Shown here: positions 19,545-30,352 of the stretch, one piece after another
Position numbering within the stretch: the first letter of the stretch is position 1
Layout: every line of letters starts with the position of its first letter
Origin: Phyllobacterium zundukense
GTDB taxonomy: Bacteria > Pseudomonadota > Alphaproteobacteria > Rhizobiales > Rhizobiaceae
Reading direction: 5' to 3'
Length of the DNA stretch: 64,000 nucleotides
Assembly: GCF_025452195.1 (NCBI RefSeq)
Contig: NZ_CP104973.1
Coordinates: 1,488,001-1,552,000, forward strand
Program-made: the position numbers and the translations under genes
Notes under the pieces: model-generated
Databases searched by the model: none
Seen by the model: the letters and a program-made list of their open reading frames with translations, nothing else
Told to the model about the DNA's origin: nothing

Positions 19545-20282
19545 CTAATTCACACATCCGATATAGGCCCCGGCGCCCCGTGCTCTGCGTTCGTTGACCC
19601 GTGCCAACGTCTGCATGCCACGGCCAGGCCGCGCAGGGTTGCGCACGATTGGGTTAGGCAACGTCACCGCCAGATAAGCGGCCTGACGTGGCGAAAGCTT
19701 TGCTGCGCTCGTCTTGAAATGATATTGCGACGCGGCCTCGATACCGTAGACACCCGGGCCCCATTCAGCGATGTTCAGGTAGATTTCCAGCAGCCGCTGC
19801 TTGGGTAAAATAAGATCCGTCAGTACAGCCAGAGGTACTTCCAGTCCTTTGCGGATGAATGAGCGGCTAGTCCACAGGAACAGGTTTTTGGCTGTCTGCA
19901 TCGGAATCGTCGACGCGCCACGCGTCTGTTCGCCATCAATCGTATCCGAAACGACCGAATTCAATGCATCCCAATCCACGCCGTTATGGAAACAAAACCT
20001 CGCATCTTCAGACATCATGACCGAATTGACGAGTGATGGAGATATCTGGTCGAGTGGTACCCAGCGGCGGTCATAGCCAGAAAATGTCACGAGATCTTTG
20101 ACCATCAGCGTGGAAATCGGATGGATGAAAGGCAATCGGTAAAGACTGAGCAGGATGATCGGCAACATTACGAGCACGACAACCAGTAGAACCAGGTAGC
20201 GCATGGCGCGCCCGACGGGCGAACGGCCAGGATTAACCAGATAACCTTTGCCCCGTTTGTTTTTGACGAGAAGTCTTGCCAC
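19545..20282 (-). CDS. mtgA: Monofunctional peptidoglycan glycosyltransferase
   Basis: A 245-residue membrane-anchored GT51 enzyme that polymerises lipid II into glycan strands. Transmembrane anchor at about residues 27-50; the catalytic motif [10 protein letters not shown] (Glu92) and the second motif [13 protein letters not shown] follow, then [10 protein letters not shown]. Start taken as GTG 20282 with GGAAG six bases upstream; the open frame runs on to 20618 but those extra residues cross the divergent ispA region and look non-coding. Alternative starts nearby cannot be excluded. Confidence 0.92.
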   Translation of the reverse strand: MARLLVKNKRGKGYLVNPGRSPVGRAMRYLVLLVVVLVMLPIILLSLYRLPFIHPISTLMVKDLVTFSGYDRRWVPLDQISPSLVNSVMMSEDARFCFHNGVDWDALNSVVSDTIDGEQTRGASTIPMQTAKNLFLWTSRSFIRKGLEVPLAVLTDLILPKQRLLEIYLNIAEWGPGVYGIEAASQYHFKTSAAKLSPRQAAYLAVTLPNPIVRNPARPGRGMQTLARVNERRARGAGAYIGCVN

Positions 20283-20448
20283 ACATATCTTCCATTTGAA
20301 TATTCCCGTCGGACATAAAGCAAAGAGTGGCAGAAGGGAATTCTTTCTAAAATTTTCTGAGCCGTACACATAGGGACCACTGCAGAAATGCAATCGTGTT
20401 TGCTTAGGGCCATTGACCCGAAGTGGATTTATCGGCAATTGGCTGATT

Positions 20449-21369
20449 ATGATGACAGATCGGGATTTTTCGTTGTTCCAGATTGCCTTACAGCAGCGCG
20501 CAACTTCGGTTGAAGCGCTGCTTGGCAATTTGCTGTCGGATCGCCCGCAAACCGGCGAGATTAGTCGTCCGCCCCGATTGATGGCTGCGATACGCCACAG
20601 CGTATTGAATGGCGGCAAGCGCCTTCGACCGTTTCTGGTTATGGAAAGCGCTGCCCTTTTTAAAGCGGATAATCTTGCCGCTTTGCGCGTTGCTGCGGCG
20701 CTCGAATGCGTTCACAGTTATTCTCTCGTCCATGATGATCTGCCAGCCATGGACAATGATGACCTGCGGCGCGGCCAACCGACGGTGCATCGGAAATTCG
20801 ATGAAGCCACTGCCATTCTTGCTGGAGATAGCCTTCTGACCTATGCCTTCGAATTGATTGCCAGCGAGGAAACCGAGCTTGATCCCCAAGCAAGAATAGC
20901 GCTGATCGCGACGCTCGCCCGAGCCGCAGGAGTCGGAGGCATGGTGGGTGGCCAAGCGCTCGATCTTGAGGCGGAGATGGTCAAACCAGACGAACAAGGC
21001 ATTATCCGCTTGCAGGCGATGAAGACCGGAGCGCTGATCCGTTTTGCCTGCGAGGCGGGTGCTATCGTCGGCCACGCCGGCCTAGAGGACCGCGAGCGGC
21101 TGGCGGAATATGGCGCTGCCATTGGCCTCGCCTTCCAACTTGCCGATGATCTGCTCGATGTTACAGCCGATGCGAGCCACATGGGCAAGGCGACGCGCAA
21201 AGATGCCGCGGCAGGCAAGGCGACACTTGTCTCCATGCATGGCATCGAGTGGACCCAGCGCCAGTTGGTCGGTCTGATCGCGCAGGCGGAAGAGCTTCTT
21301 GCCCCCTTTGGTGAGAAAGCAGCCCTGCTTAAGGATGCGGCGCGCTTTATTGCAGAAAGGCAGAGCTAG
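20449..21369 (+). CDS. ispA: Short-chain polyprenyl diphosphate synthase (farnesyl diphosphate synthase)
   Basis: About 306 residues. The first aspartate-rich motif [10 protein letters not shown] (residues 96-105) and second motif ADDLLD bind Mg-diphosphate; GGKRLRP is also conserved. The two-residue insertion in the first motif is typical of bacterial FPP synthases. It condenses IPP with DMAPP/GPP to feed quinones, hopanoids and undecaprenyl phosphate. Start: ATG 20449 or 20452. A TTG at 20413 in the same frame is unlikely. Convergent with ispG, another isoprenoid gene, 5 bases apart. Confidence 0.92.
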   Translation: MMTDRDFSLFQIALQQRATSVEALLGNLLSDRPQTGEISRPPRLMAAIRHSVLNGGKRLRPFLVMESAALFKADNLAALRVAAALECVHSYSLVHDDLPAMDNDDLRRGQPTVHRKFDEATAILAGDSLLTYAFELIASEETELDPQARIALIATLARAAGVGGMVGGQALDLEAEMVKPDEQGIIRLQAMKTGALIRFACEAGAIVGHAGLEDRERLAEYGAAIGLAFQLADDLLDVTADASHMGKATRKDAAAGKATLVSMHGIEWTQRQLVGLIAQAEELLAPFGEKAALLKDAARFIAERQS

Positions 21370-21374
21370 AACTA

Positions 21375-22631
21375 CTACTCTGCCGCGTGCGAACCCGCGC
21401 CAAGACCGAACCGGTTCTCGATGTAATCTGCCACCATTTTCTGGAATTCCTGAGCGATACCGGCGCCACGCAAGGTTGCAACCTTCTTGCCGTCAACAAA
21501 TACAGGTGCGGACGGTGTTTCGCCGGTGCCCGGCAGCGAAATGCCGATATCGGCCATTTTAGACTCGCCGGGACCATTGACTATGCATCCCATGACGGCG
21601 ACGTTCAGCGCTTCAACGCCTGGATATTTTTCGCGCCAGATCGGCATATTGGTGCGGATATCGCTCTGAATCGATTGCGCCAGTTCCTGAAACACCGTTG
21701 ACGTCGTGCGCCCGCAGCCAGGACATGCAGCGACTATCGGGATAAATTGCCGAAAGCCCATGGTTTGCAAGAGTTCTTGCGCCACCTGGACTTCGCGAGT
21801 GCGATCGCCGCCCGGCTCAGGTGTCAAAGAAATACGGATCGTGTCGCCGATACCCTGTTGCAACAGGATACCCATCGCGGCCGAAGAAGCCACGATGCCC
21901 TTGGTGCCCATGCCCGCTTCGGTCAGCCCGAGATGCAGGGCGTGATCGCAACGTCGTGCAAGTTCTGCATAGACCGCAATCAGATCCTGAACCTGGCTCA
22001 CTTTTGCGGAGAGAATGATTTGCGAACGAGGCAGGCCAATCTCTTCGGCGAGTTGCGATGAGATCAGCGCCGATTGCACAATCGCTTCCCGCGTTACAGC
22101 CGCGGCCGTCAGGGGTGCGCCAGCAGCATGGTTCTGGTCCATAAGGGCAGTCAGCAGTTCCTGATCGAGCGAACCCCAATTTACACCGATGCGAACCGGC
22201 TTGTCATAGCGGATTGCCATTTCGATGATGGCGCCGAACTGTGCATCCTTTTTGTCCTTGAATCCAACGTTGCCCGGATTGATGCGGTATTTGGCCAATG
22301 CTTCGGCGCAAGCCGGATGGTCAGCCAGCAGCTTGTGGCCTATATAGTGGAAATCACCCACCAGCGGGACCGGGAGACCCAGCCGGTCGAGGCGTTCACG
22401 AATCTTCGGTACGGCTGCAGCCGATTCATCACGGTCAACTGTAATGCGGACGATCTGCGAGCCCGCCCTGGACAGAGCGGCCACCTGCGCCACAGTACCA
22501 TCCACATCGGCGGTATCCGTATTGGTCATCGATTGAACGACAACCGGCGCGCCGCCACCCACCATGACGCCGCCCACATCGACACCGACCGACGACCGAC
22601 GGCCAAAAGGTTGCGAGTAATAGTCTGACAT
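21375..22631 (-). CDS. ispG: 4-hydroxy-3-methylbut-2-enyl diphosphate synthase IspG
   Basis: A 418-residue iron-sulfur enzyme of the MEP pathway, converting MEcPP to HMBPP. It has the N-terminal TIM-barrel ([18 protein letters not shown]) and C-terminal 4Fe-4S domain with cysteines in [10 protein letters not shown] and [13 protein letters not shown] 22631 has GGAGC six bases upstream; the frame to 22676 is rejected. Length is normal for proteobacterial IspG. It ends tail to tail with ispA without a visible terminator between. Confidence 0.96.
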   Translation of the reverse strand: MSDYYSQPFGRRSSVGVDVGGVMVGGGAPVVVQSMTNTDTADVDGTVAQVAALSRAGSQIVRITVDRDESAAAVPKIRERLDRLGLPVPLVGDFHYIGHKLLADHPACAEALAKYRINPGNVGFKDKKDAQFGAIIEMAIRYDKPVRIGVNWGSLDQELLTALMDQNHAAGAPLTAAAVTREAIVQSALISSQLAEEIGLPRSQIILSAKVSQVQDLIAVYAELARRCDHALHLGLTEAGMGTKGIVASSAAMGILLQQGIGDTIRISLTPEPGGDRTREVQVAQELLQTMGFRQFIPIVAACPGCGRTTSTVFQELAQSIQSDIRTNMPIWREKYPGVEALNVAVMGCIVNGPGESKMADIGISLPGTGETPSAPVFVDGKKVATLRGAGIAQEFQKMVADYIENRFGLGAGSHAAE

Positions 22632-22997
22632 CGTCAAGCTCCAGATATGCTGTTCAGGTGGCGCAGCTATCGCCATTTGTCAACTCCGTACGTACCAAGG
22701 AGTGGGCTACGCCTGCACTGCAGAGCTTAATTTCGAATATTGGCTATCGTGTCGAAATACTCTCTACCAGTGGCTCGCAAGCTAAGATATTATTCCACGA
22801 AGCGCGTCAGTATGGGACAGGCGTTGCTTGTCGATTGCGTGTCGCAATGCCATGAATGGCGCCGTGAACGCCGATGTCCCTAGATTCAAGGGAAGCCCGA
22901 CCGCGTTCTGGTGCCGCAGCCGTTTTTCCCTCTTGTCAGCCCGGCATCAGAATCGTTACCTCAACGGCTGACACGTGGTGTCTTCAGGAGCCAGTAA
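22632..22997. other. 366-base divergent promoter region of ispG and fdxA
   Basis: No plausible gene on either strand. It must contain both promoters; no strong operator was recognised beyond a short hairpin (TTGCGTGTCGCAA near 22836). Confidence 0.6.
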
Positions 22998-23336
22998 ATG
23001 ACTTATGTTGTGACCGACAATTGCATCCGCTGCAAATATATGGATTGCGTTGAGGTCTGTCCTGTCGACTGTTTCTACGAGGGCGATAACATGCTCGTCA
23101 TACATCCGGACGAGTGCATTGATTGCGGCGTTTGCGAACCTGAATGCCCTGCGGAAGCTATCAAACCCGATACCGAACCGGGCTTGGACAACTGGCTGCA
23201 GATAAATGCTGAGTACGCCGAGAAATGGCCTAATATTTCGCAGAAGCGCGATGCTCCTGCGGATGCCAAGGATATGGATGGTATCGAAGGCAAGTTTGAA
23301 AAATTCTTTTCGCCAGAGCCTGGCGAGGGCGACTGA
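22998..23336 (+). CDS. fdxA: 7Fe-8S ferredoxin FdxA
   Basis: A 112-residue seven-iron ferredoxin. Cysteines at 9, 12, 17, 21, 25 and at 40, 43, 46, 50 match the Azotobacter ferredoxin I layout: a 3Fe-4S cluster (C9, C17, C50) and a 4Fe-4S cluster (C21, C40, C43, C46). The C-terminal extension of about 60 residues is typical of rhizobial FdxA. CAGGAG precedes ATG 22998. carD follows on the same strand after 354 bases, a neighbourhood conserved in this order. It is a low-potential soluble electron carrier with unknown main partner. Confidence 0.96.
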   Translation: MTYVVTDNCIRCKYMDCVEVCPVDCFYEGDNMLVIHPDECIDCGVCEPECPAEAIKPDTEPGLDNWLQINAEYAEKWPNISQKRDAPADAKDMDGIEGKFEKFFSPEPGEGD

Positions 23337-23690
23337 TATTTTATTCGAGTTTAGAAATAAATAGCCAATTTTTATCGCAGGGCATGTCTTGCAATATTGC
23401 GCCTTTTGCGCAAACGCAGCAAAAAGTTGATTCTAATCACTTTTCGTGATACTGTGCCGGCATACGTTGATCATTGGACGTCAAATTTCGTGGCGCTAAA
23501 GTATAAATCACCAATCGGCTAGATTTATTTCGGACTCTGCAGTTCAGGGCATGTTGTTTGTTTGCCCACCAATCTGTCTTGTCCGGACTGCTTTCGCGTG
23601 ACAATTGGCGGCCGACAAACCGGGTTCCGGTTTCCAGTGATTGGTTTGACCGGTGCGTTTTGCCGGGCGCAGCAAGGAGTAGTTAAGCGC
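23337..23690. other. 354-base gap between fdxA and carD
   Basis: A/T-rich at its start, with a small dyad TTGCGC (23397-23402) / GCGCAA (23408-23413). Likely holds the carD promoter and a long leader. In-frame codons from 23562 to 23690 extend the carD frame, but read like non-coding sequence (cysteine- and glycine-scattered). No RNA gene recognised. Confidence 0.55.
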
Positions 23691-24290
23691 ATGACAGCAG
23701 TTCAGCAGAAAAAAACCGCCCAGCGTATTGGATTTAAAACGGGCGAGTTTATTGTATATCCGGCACATGGCGTAGGGCAAATTGTCAATATCGAGGAACA
23801 GGAAGTTGCGGGCCACAAGCTTGAGCTGTTCGTGATCGATTTTCAGAAAGACAAAATGCGCTTGAAGGTACCGGTCGCCAAGGCAACAGCTATCGGTATG
23901 CGCAAACTTTCAGAGACAGACTATGTTGATCGTGCGTTGAAGGTTGTCCAGGGACGTGCTCGCATTAAGCGGACCATGTGGTCCCGCCGTGCCCAGGAGT
24001 ATGATGCGAAGATCAATTCCGGCGACCTGATTTCGATTTCGGAAGTTGTGCGGGATCTTTTCCGGGCTGACAACCAGCCGGAACAGTCATATTCGGAACG
24101 TCAGCTTTATGAAGCAGCGCTGGATCGTATGGCTCGCGAGATTTCCGCCGTCAACAAGATGTCGGAAACAGAAGCTGTGCGCCTTATCGAGGTTAATCTC
24201 GCCAAGGGACCGAAGCGCGGTGCCAAGGCTGAAGAGGCTGAGATCGAAGCAGATGTCGTTGTTGAAGATGAGCAGGAAGAAGCCGCATAA
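23691..24290 (+). CDS. carD: CarD-family transcription factor
   Basis: About 199 residues. The N-terminal CarD/TRCF RNA-polymerase-interacting domain starts at FKTGEFIVYPAHGVGQIVNIEEQEV; the helical DNA-binding part carries KVVQGRARIKRTMWSRRAQEYDAKINSGDL, followed by an acidic tail (EEAEIEADVVVEDEQEEAA). CarD stabilises open complexes at many promoters, notably ribosomal ones. ATG 23691 has AAGGAG at 23674-23679, somewhat far upstream. A two-way terminator lies after the stop. Confidence 0.94.
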   Translation: MTAVQQKKTAQRIGFKTGEFIVYPAHGVGQIVNIEEQEVAGHKLELFVIDFQKDKMRLKVPVAKATAIGMRKLSETDYVDRALKVVQGRARIKRTMWSRRAQEYDAKINSGDLISISEVVRDLFRADNQPEQSYSERQLYEAALDRMAREISAVNKMSETEAVRLIEVNLAKGPKRGAKAEEAEIEADVVVEDEQEEAA

Positions 24291-24317
24291 TAACGGATTC
24301 GTCCGAGTACAAAAAAG

Positions 24318-24342
24318 AAGCCCGGCATTGCCGGGCTTTTTT
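24318..24342. terminator. Two-way terminator between carD and the M48 protease gene
   Basis: Stem AAGCCCGGC (24318-24326) / GCCGGGCTT (24330-24338), 3-base loop, T-run to 24342 and A-run before the stem. It serves both convergent genes. Confidence 0.88.
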
Positions 24343-25849
24343 ATTCGCTGATAATCTTGACTTTGTCGCCGGTGGATACCGTACCGCCGGGCGGCAGTGC
24401 ATTGATCAGGCGGAAGAGGTCGAGCTTTCGATCGGTGCCCATGATCTGGTTGGAGAGGCTGACCAGTGTGTCGCCGGGCTTGACTGTGACGACCCGGATG
24501 CGCAGGGGCTTGGTATTTGCTTTCTCCTCCGGTGTCAGCAGGTGGAAGCTCCGGATGACTGTCTGTGAAGCCGGCATTAACGCGGTGCTGCCTGTTGGAG
24601 CAGCGGTCAGGAAGCGATAAATCCGGTTGCCTGCATTGACGACGAATATGTCGAATTCCCAACGATCCGCACGGGCTTTCGCGCTTGCCGCGGGCATTCC
24701 GTTGAAAGTCACCGCCTGAACGCTGGCACTATCAAGACCCGTAACCCAGCCGCTGCGCATGTAATCCGCCATCGACGGATTGCCGGAAACCTGCGTGCCG
24801 TCGAAGCGTATGGCCACTTCGCCCGGTCCCGTTGCCATGACCGCGTCTGCGCTGTTGTCGATTGTAAAGCCCTCAGGGACCGTGAAGCTTACGCCGAGCA
24901 GTGGATGAACGAAGTTGCGCCCTCGAACGTAACCCTCCTCGGGGGTGTCGCCATAGAGGATACCGTCGATCCCCTGCAAGAACGAGTCTCGGTCGGTCGT
25001 GCCTACACCCGGTGCGCCGATGCGACGCGCATGCCCGCGCGCGAGTTCGATACGCTGTGGCGCTGATGGGTGGCTGGCAAGAAAGTCGAGGCTCGCATCG
25101 GTCGCGCCTGAGACGCTGCGGAAATCCGCATAGGACGCCATGGATTGCAGGAAGCGGGCGGCAGCGAACGGATCATAGCCAGCCTCGCCGATCATCTTGA
25201 TACCAATGGCATCCGCCTGAAGTTCCTGGTTTCGCGAAAATTGCGCCATGCGCAGCTTTCCGCGAATCAGCGCTTCGCGTCCGGCACTATCGTCCTGCAA
25301 GACTTCCGAAACGACGCGACCGGCAATCTGCGCCTCCTGCTCGCGCTGTTGACGTTCGACGCCGTGATTGGCGATCACATGACCCATCTCATGTGCGATG
25401 ACGGCTGCCAGTTCCGCACTGTCATTGGCGAGGGCAAGAAGACCGCGCGTCACATAAAGATAGCCGCCGGGAAGGGCGAACGCATTGATGTTGGGCGAGT
25501 TGAGAATGGTGATGCGATAGGTGTGCGTCGGATTGTCGGAAACCGTAGTCAGATTACCGACGACTTTGGCGACCATGCGTTCGAGCTTGGCATCCTTGTA
25601 TTCGCCGCCATAGGTCGCAAGAATGCGAGGATGCTGTTCGGCACTGAGCTTTGCCAGCCTGTCGTTCTTGGTGACATTGTCGACTGTCACCGGATTCGAC
25701 GAAGGTCCTAACGCGTCCTCCTTGGTAACGTTAAGAACCTGACACCCCGACAGGAAAGCAAGTAGCAGCGTTGCCGACACGAGATTCGTGCGGCGAGCGG
25801 CTGGATGCCATCCGTTGTAGCTAGGGGATTGGTGCGAAGCCAGTATCAT
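24341..25849 (-). CDS. M48-family lipoprotein metalloprotease with LysM-like tail
   Basis: A 502-residue envelope protease. The lipobox LSGC places the lipidated cysteine at about residue 36. Zinc motif HEMGH is at 153-157, with third ligand Glu209 in NQELQADAIG. The C-terminal 55 residues (VTVKPGDTLVSLSNQIMG ... DKVKIISE) resemble a LysM repeat, suggesting attachment to peptidoglycan. The family relates to BepA/LoiP, which manage outer-membrane protein assembly. The N-terminus before the lipobox is long, so a later start is possible. It lies next to carD in convergent orientation. Confidence 0.9.
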   Translation of the reverse strand: MILASHQSPSYNGWHPAARRTNLVSATLLLAFLSGCQVLNVTKEDALGPSSNPVTVDNVTKNDRLAKLSAEQHPRILATYGGEYKDAKLERMVAKVVGNLTTVSDNPTHTYRITILNSPNINAFALPGGYLYVTRGLLALANDSAELAAVIAHEMGHVIANHGVERQQREQEAQIAGRVVSEVLQDDSAGREALIRGKLRMAQFSRNQELQADAIGIKMIGEAGYDPFAAARFLQSMASYADFRSVSGATDASLDFLASHPSAPQRIELARGHARRIGAPGVGTTDRDSFLQGIDGILYGDTPEEGYVRGRNFVHPLLGVSFTVPEGFTIDNSADAVMATGPGEVAIRFDGTQVSGNPSMADYMRSGWVTGLDSASVQAVTFNGMPAASAKARADRWEFDIFVVNAGNRIYRFLTAAPTGSTALMPASQTVIRSFHLLTPEEKANTKPLRIRVVTVKPGDTLVSLSNQIMGTDRKLDLFRLINALPPGGTVSTGDKVKIISE

Positions 25850-25967
25850 GTCCTCATTGTCGTCACGCGCGGGCAGATGCGTATTTTCGTGCCCTTGCTA
25901 GCCCGACAAACAGCTGTGAGCAAGAATTTCATTGTGTTCTTGAATGTGGCAACGCGTCGAAAATATG

Positions 25968-26726
25968 TCAAAGCTCAGACTCTTCTGCACCGAGATATTT
26001 CCGCAACAGCGTTGGCGCGTTGGTTGAGAGCAGGTCCGCTGCCAGTCCCGAAGCAACGATTTTTCCGTTGTCGAGAAAAACCAGCCCAGAGCGCAGACGC
26101 AAAGCATCGCCCGGATGATGCGTCACCATGACCACGGTCATGCCAGTTTCTTCTTGCAGATCACCGACAAGGTCGAGCATCTCATGCCGCAAAGCGGGAC
26201 CAAGAGAAGCGAAAGCCTCATCCAGCAGGAGCACCGGCCGATTCCGTACGAGCGCCCGCGCTATCGCCACGCGCTGACGCTCGCCGCCGGACAAAGCCTC
26301 CGGCTTTCTATGTTCCTTGCCGGAGAGACCAACCTTGCCGATCGCCTCGGCAACGGCTACCTTGTCAGTTTCGTCCAATCTGAGGTTGGGCTTTCGGCCC
26401 AGCCCGACGTTGGCGGCAACATCGAGGTGCGCGAATAGATTATTGTCCTGAAAGACCATCGAAACAGGGCGCTCTGATGGTGCAGCATGTGTCACATCGG
26501 CGCCGGCGATCACGATGCGGCCGGATTTAGCCGTTTCAAATCCAGCAATGAGATTGAGAAGGGTGGATTTTCCCGCTCCGCTTGGGCCTATGATCGCGGT
26601 GATGGTCGACGGTTCGATGATCACGTCGAAATGCATCGCCATGTCATCATAGTCGAAGTTGACCGCATCGAGGCGGATTGCCGCACCATCCTTGGTTCGG
26701 GTCTTGGTTCGGGAACGCTCAGCCAA
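25968..26726 (-). CDS. thiQ: Thiamine ABC transporter ATPase ThiQ
   Basis: About 252 residues. Walker [10 protein letters not shown], signature LSGGERQR and Walker B LLLDEAF are all present; [27 protein letters not shown] is typical of ThiQ. The start is uncertain: TTG 26726 overlaps the thiP stop by 8 bases, while an in-frame GTG at 26762 would lie further inside thiP. It energises uptake of thiamine and its phosphates by ThiBP. Third gene of thiBPQ, read from the thiB riboswitch promoter. Confidence 0.9.
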   Translation of the reverse strand: MAERSRTKTRTKDGAAIRLDAVNFDYDDMAMHFDVIIEPSTITAIIGPSGAGKSTLLNLIAGFETAKSGRIVIAGADVTHAAPSERPVSMVFQDNNLFAHLDVAANVGLGRKPNLRLDETDKVAVAEAIGKVGLSGKEHRKPEALSGGERQRVAIARALVRNRPVLLLDEAFASLGPALRHEMLDLVGDLQEETGMTVVMVTHHPGDALRLRSGLVFLDNGKIVASGLAADLLSTNAPTLLRKYLGAEESEL

Positions 26727-28344
26727 TGTTAGCGACTTCTCTCTTTGCCAAAGTACCTGCACCTCTGTCAGCTGCGATCATCAGAAGCAAACACAGCACA
26801 CCGAGGATCAGCGCCAGTCCTGCCGCATCCTGTGTACGATAGCTGCCCATGCGTTGCAGCAGCAAATAGGGCAGGGTCTGGATGGAATTGTTTCCGAAGA
26901 GAGCGATTGTTCCAAGGTCGCCAAGCGACAGGGCCATCGCAAAGGCGAAAGCCACGCTCGATGGCCGCTTCAGAACCGGCCAGTCGATAAGTCTAAGCCG
27001 GTTCCATCCGGTAATGCCCAGTTGCGCACACAGCCTGTTGTTGCGGCTTGCGGCCGTATCCCATGTCGGGCGCAATATGCGAAACGCAAAAGGTATTGCC
27101 ATCGCGGCGTTAACGCTCACAACCATAAAGGGTGCGAGGCTGAATGGATCGACAAAATGGCGTGACAGGATAAACCAGCCGGAGCCGATGACGATCGGTG
27201 GTATGACCATGATAAGACTTGCACCGCGATCAAGCGAACGCTCAAACAGTTTTGGCGAGGCGTAGCGACGCCGGCTTGCAAGATATTCGCGGGCCATCAC
27301 CAACGCCAGTGAAATGACCAGCGACAGCGCAGCCGCACTTGCTCCGAGCACGATGCTGGTCAGGATTGCGCGCCAGACGAGGCTCTCACCCAGTAGCCGG
27401 AGAAGATCGGCCGCCAGCCCCGAAACGACTGTTCCGCCTATGGGGAGCGCGACGAAAAGGAGACCGAGGATTATCGTGGCTCCGTCCAGAACGCGTGTCC
27501 TTAACGTTGGTTGGTCAAAGCGGCGCGTCGTCGTGTGCAGGCTGAACCCCTCCTCGGTCGGGCGCCCGCTTAGGCTCAGAACCGACAGAACGGCAATGGT
27601 CAAACACAACTGCACAAGCGTCAGCGAAACCGCGCGGGCGATATCGAAATCAAAATGCAACGATTGGTAGATCGCAACCTCAAGCGTTGTTGCACGCGGT
27701 CCGCCGCCGAGCGTCAGGACAACGGTGAACGACGTAATGCAGAGCATGAAAATCAACCCGGCAATGCCGGAAAGGTTGCGCTGTATCACCGGCCATTCGA
27801 TCAACCGGAACCGCCCCCACGCTCCCATGCCGAGTTGGGAAGAGAGTTTCCAATAGTCTTCCGGAATGGAGTCCATGCTTGACAGGAGCAGTCGTGTTGC
27901 CAGGGGCAAATTGAAAAACACATGCGCAATGAGGATGCCGGTTAGTCCGTAAATATTAGGAATGGCGTCTAGCCCTAGCCAGCTGAACAGCACAGCAAGC
28001 AGGCTATTGCGTCCATAGATACTGGTGATACCGAGCACGGCCACAAGGGCTGGCAGAGCGAGCGGCAGGGCGAAGAACCGCAAGATCATAGTCCGTCCCG
28101 GAAATTCCGGATGTGCGTGGAGGGCGCGAGCGAGCGGGATGGCAAGCCCCACCGAGAGCAGCATGGAGAGCAGCGCCTGCAACAATGTGAAGCGTGCAAT
28201 TCGCCACAGATAGCTGTCGAAGGCCGCAAAGCCTTCCGTGCCGCCACGCAGTGCTTCAACTGCGAGGCTCAAACATGCGCCGCCCGTCAGCATCGCAAGG
28301 AAGGCGAGGGCGAGAGCCCCCGCCAATGGCTTCAAGGATATCAA
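26719..28344 (-). CDS. thiP: Thiamine ABC transporter permease ThiP
   Basis: A 541-residue permease with about twelve transmembrane helices and two binding-protein-dependent transport modules, one per half, as in ThiP and ferric-iron FbpB proteins. It begins 4 bases after the thiB stop and its end overlaps thiQ. The order thiB-thiP-thiQ and the TPP riboswitch upstream of thiB fix the substrate as thiamine or its phosphates rather than iron. Confidence 0.94.
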   Translation of the reverse strand: MISLKPLAGALALAFLAMLTGGACLSLAVEALRGGTEGFAAFDSYLWRIARFTLLQALLSMLLSVGLAIPLARALHAHPEFPGRTMILRFFALPLALPALVAVLGITSIYGRNSLLAVLFSWLGLDAIPNIYGLTGILIAHVFFNLPLATRLLLSSMDSIPEDYWKLSSQLGMGAWGRFRLIEWPVIQRNLSGIAGLIFMLCITSFTVVLTLGGGPRATTLEVAIYQSLHFDFDIARAVSLTLVQLCLTIAVLSVLSLSGRPTEEGFSLHTTTRRFDQPTLRTRVLDGATIILGLLFVALPIGGTVVSGLAADLLRLLGESLVWRAILTSIVLGASAAALSLVISLALVMAREYLASRRRYASPKLFERSLDRGASLIMVIPPIVIGSGWFILSRHFVDPFSLAPFMVVSVNAAMAIPFAFRILRPTWDTAASRNNRLCAQLGITGWNRLRLIDWPVLKRPSSVAFAFAMALSLGDLGTIALFGNNSIQTLPYLLLQRMGSYRTQDAAGLALILGVLCLLLMIAADRGAGTLAKREVANIG

Positions 28345-28348
28345 CGTG

Positions 28349-29365
28349 TTACAAGCTCATGGCCGTCAGCCATTCATCGATCCAGGCTTTACGATTTCTA
28401 GCTACTTCCTCCGGTGAAAAAATCAATGTTTTTGCCGGCTTTACCAGGGTATCGAAGGTAGGGTTAAGCGGTCCGCTTGTCTTCGCCGCCGGAAGCATCC
28501 AGTTGCTTTCTGGAATGGTGTCCTGAAATACCGTGCCGGTCATGAAAGTCAGGAACTGCGAGGAAAGCGGGTTTTTTGCGCCGTTCACCGTTTGCGCGGC
28601 CACTTCGACCTGCAGGTAATGGCCCTCTTCGAATGCAGCAGCCTTGTAACGGTCGGTCTTTTCAGCAATGACGTGATAGGCAGGCGAGGTCGTATAGGAG
28701 AGCACCAGCGGTGCTTCTCCTTTAGTGAACAGGCCGTAGGCTTCCGACCAGCCCGGCGTCACGGTCAACACGCGATCCTTCAGTTTGGCCCAAGCTGCGC
28801 CGGCCTTGTCGCCATAGACGGATTTCACCCAGAGCAAGAGGCCGAGGCCCGGTGTAGATGTCCGTGGATCCTCGATGACGATCTTCTGGTTAGGTTCACC
28901 CTCGACCAGTTGCTTGAGACTGGTGGGCGGATTCTTGAGCTTTTCCGTATCGTAGATCACGGCAAAATAGCCGTAGTCGTAGGGAACGAAAGTATCGTCT
29001 TCGTAGCCGCCGGGAATGTTGATAGCACTTGTGTCGATTGCGTGCGGGGCGAACAGTCCTGTTTCCTTCGCCTCATAGGTCAGATTTGTGTCGAGGCCAA
29101 GCACGACATCGGCTTTGGTTGAAGCGCCTTCAAGTCTCAGACGGTTGAGCAGAGCGACGCCGTCCGTAACCGCGACGAAGTCCACAGTGCAATTGCATTG
29201 CTTTTGAAAGGCTTCCTTGACTTTCGGCCCCGGACCCCATTCGGCAGTGAAGCTTTCATAGGTATAGATCGTCAGTTTGCCATCGGCTTTTGCCGGTCCG
29301 GCAAGGGCAATTGCAAGAATGCCCGCCATGCTCACAGACTTCAGAATAATGTCGAATAGCCGCAT
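28349..29365 (-). CDS. thiB: Thiamine-binding periplasmic protein ThiB
   Basis: A 338-residue periplasmic binding protein with signal peptide at about residues 1-27 ([12 protein letters not shown]). The mature protein starts [22 protein letters not shown], as in ThiB/TbpA. Cys-Asn-Cys ([11 protein letters not shown]) is conserved in the family. AGGAGG precedes ATG 29365. A TPP riboswitch occupies the leader, so the operon should be shut when thiamine pyrophosphate is plentiful. Confidence 0.95.
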   Translation of the reverse strand: MRLFDIILKSVSMAGILAIALAGPAKADGKLTIYTYESFTAEWGPGPKVKEAFQKQCNCTVDFVAVTDGVALLNRLRLEGASTKADVVLGLDTNLTYEAKETGLFAPHAIDTSAINIPGGYEDDTFVPYDYGYFAVIYDTEKLKNPPTSLKQLVEGEPNQKIVIEDPRTSTPGLGLLLWVKSVYGDKAGAAWAKLKDRVLTVTPGWSEAYGLFTKGEAPLVLSYTTSPAYHVIAEKTDRYKAAAFEEGHYLQVEVAAQTVNGAKNPLSSQFLTFMTGTVFQDTIPESNWMLPAAKTSGPLNPTFDTLVKPAKTLIFSPEEVARNRKAWIDEWLTAMSL

Positions 29366-29421
29366 CGGCGCCTCCTAGAGTTGAAATTCAAAAGGATTGA
29401 TGCGCCGGCTTTATTGCCGCG

Positions 29422-29521
29422 TCTAATCCCTCCGCCGGTACAAACCGGATCAGGTTCCGCGGGTTGGCAGAATTTCTCCTTTAAGCCTCTCAGCCGATCC
29501 TTGCGAACTGGCACCCCGTTA
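29422..29521 (-). promoter_or_regulatory. TPP (THI-box) riboswitch in the thiB leader
   Basis: On the minus strand the segment shows GGGGTGCC, then CTGAGAGG, GAACCTGATCCGGTTTGTA and CCGGCGGAGGGA, the conserved blocks of the thiamine pyrophosphate riboswitch in the right order and spacing. It ends about 56 bases before the thiB start. In Gram-negatives it usually acts by hiding the ribosome site. Confidence 0.95.
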
Positions 29522-30066
29522 GAGCATTGCAAAGATTAGAGATAAAGCTTTTGCCGTGCAAGCAATATGCCTTGTCGACTGAGCGATATGCTTCCCTTGC
29601 CACGCCCTCATCAGAGTCTGGCCATTGCTTGCATTGTGGGAAGACGGGCGGTCGTCGAAGCGCGTCTTGGTAGATAAGTAATGCGATCCGAAGACCGCCC
29701 GCTAACGTTGTCCCCCTGCCGGCCAGCTTCTGCTTGTTCCGAAGGGCGAGTGGATGAACGCCTGGAGTCCGGGCCCATCGTCGCCGTCGGTGCAGTGTCC
29801 GCACGATTGGCGTTGGCGTCAACAATGGAGGCAATATCTGCCTGGAATGCGCAGATTGACCTCCGAAGACGAACAGGTCGGCCAGCGCTCGGGTCCGTTG
29901 CCCGCCCGCTGACACGCCGTCCTTCCCCACTTTCGAACGGCTCCGGAAGCAGCTCCCCATGGAAAGGACGGGAACAGGATAGCTCAGGTTTGAAGGTGTT
30001 GGATAAACAGCCACGATTATTTTTGTCCGGAGGTTCGAGCGGGTACCTTTAAGGCTGTTTGATTTG
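29522..30066. other. Gap between the thiB riboswitch and the inverted-repeat element
   Basis: Open frames here (for example 29681-30052) lack ribosome sites and known folds, and codon patterns look like antisense. The thiBPQ promoter should lie just right of 29521. No RNA gene recognised. Confidence 0.55.
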
Positions 30067-30275
30067 CCGGATGGCAATGCTGCTGTGCGCCCTTCGACAG
30101 GCTCACCATGAGGGAGGTGGGTTGATTGCAGGGAGCCAGGAACAGCACCGTTGATGCCTGTCGCGACGCGGCCGGTTATCGTGTGGCTGTCGCGACATTG
30201 CAGGTTATCGTGCAGCCCACCCACCCTCCCTCATGGTGAGCTTGTCGAACCACGCACAGCAGCATTGCCATCCGG
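30067..30275. repeat. Long inverted-repeat element, family B, copy 1
   Basis: Arms starting CCGGATGGCAATGCTGCTGT at 30067 are mirrored at the right end (to 30275). They continue inward with CGACARGCTCACCATGAGGG, matching with few differences over about 55 bp. The inner part holds two 29-base units (from 30158 and 30187) sharing CTGTCGCGAC and GGTTATCGTG. A second element with the same inner arm lies at 57982-58102. The right arm creates a spurious MVSLSNHA start used by over-long readings of the next gene. Confidence 0.85.
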
Positions 30276-30352
30276 ACAAAAAGGGTAGCCAACCTCAATG
30301 CGGCTCACAGGCGCATCTATCCCGTTGTTCTCACGCATGCTATGGGCGATCC

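Noticed and set aside
29681..30052. 123-codon open frame between the thiB riboswitch and the repeat
   Set aside because: No ribosome site and composition unlike real neighbours; it lies in a non-coding stretch.
30233..30352. N-terminal extension MVSLSNHAQQ... of thiamine pyrophosphokinase
   Set aside because: The extension is read from the family B inverted repeat, and the same MVSLSNHA start appears at the other copy (minus strand, 58016-57990). The true start is ATG 30353.
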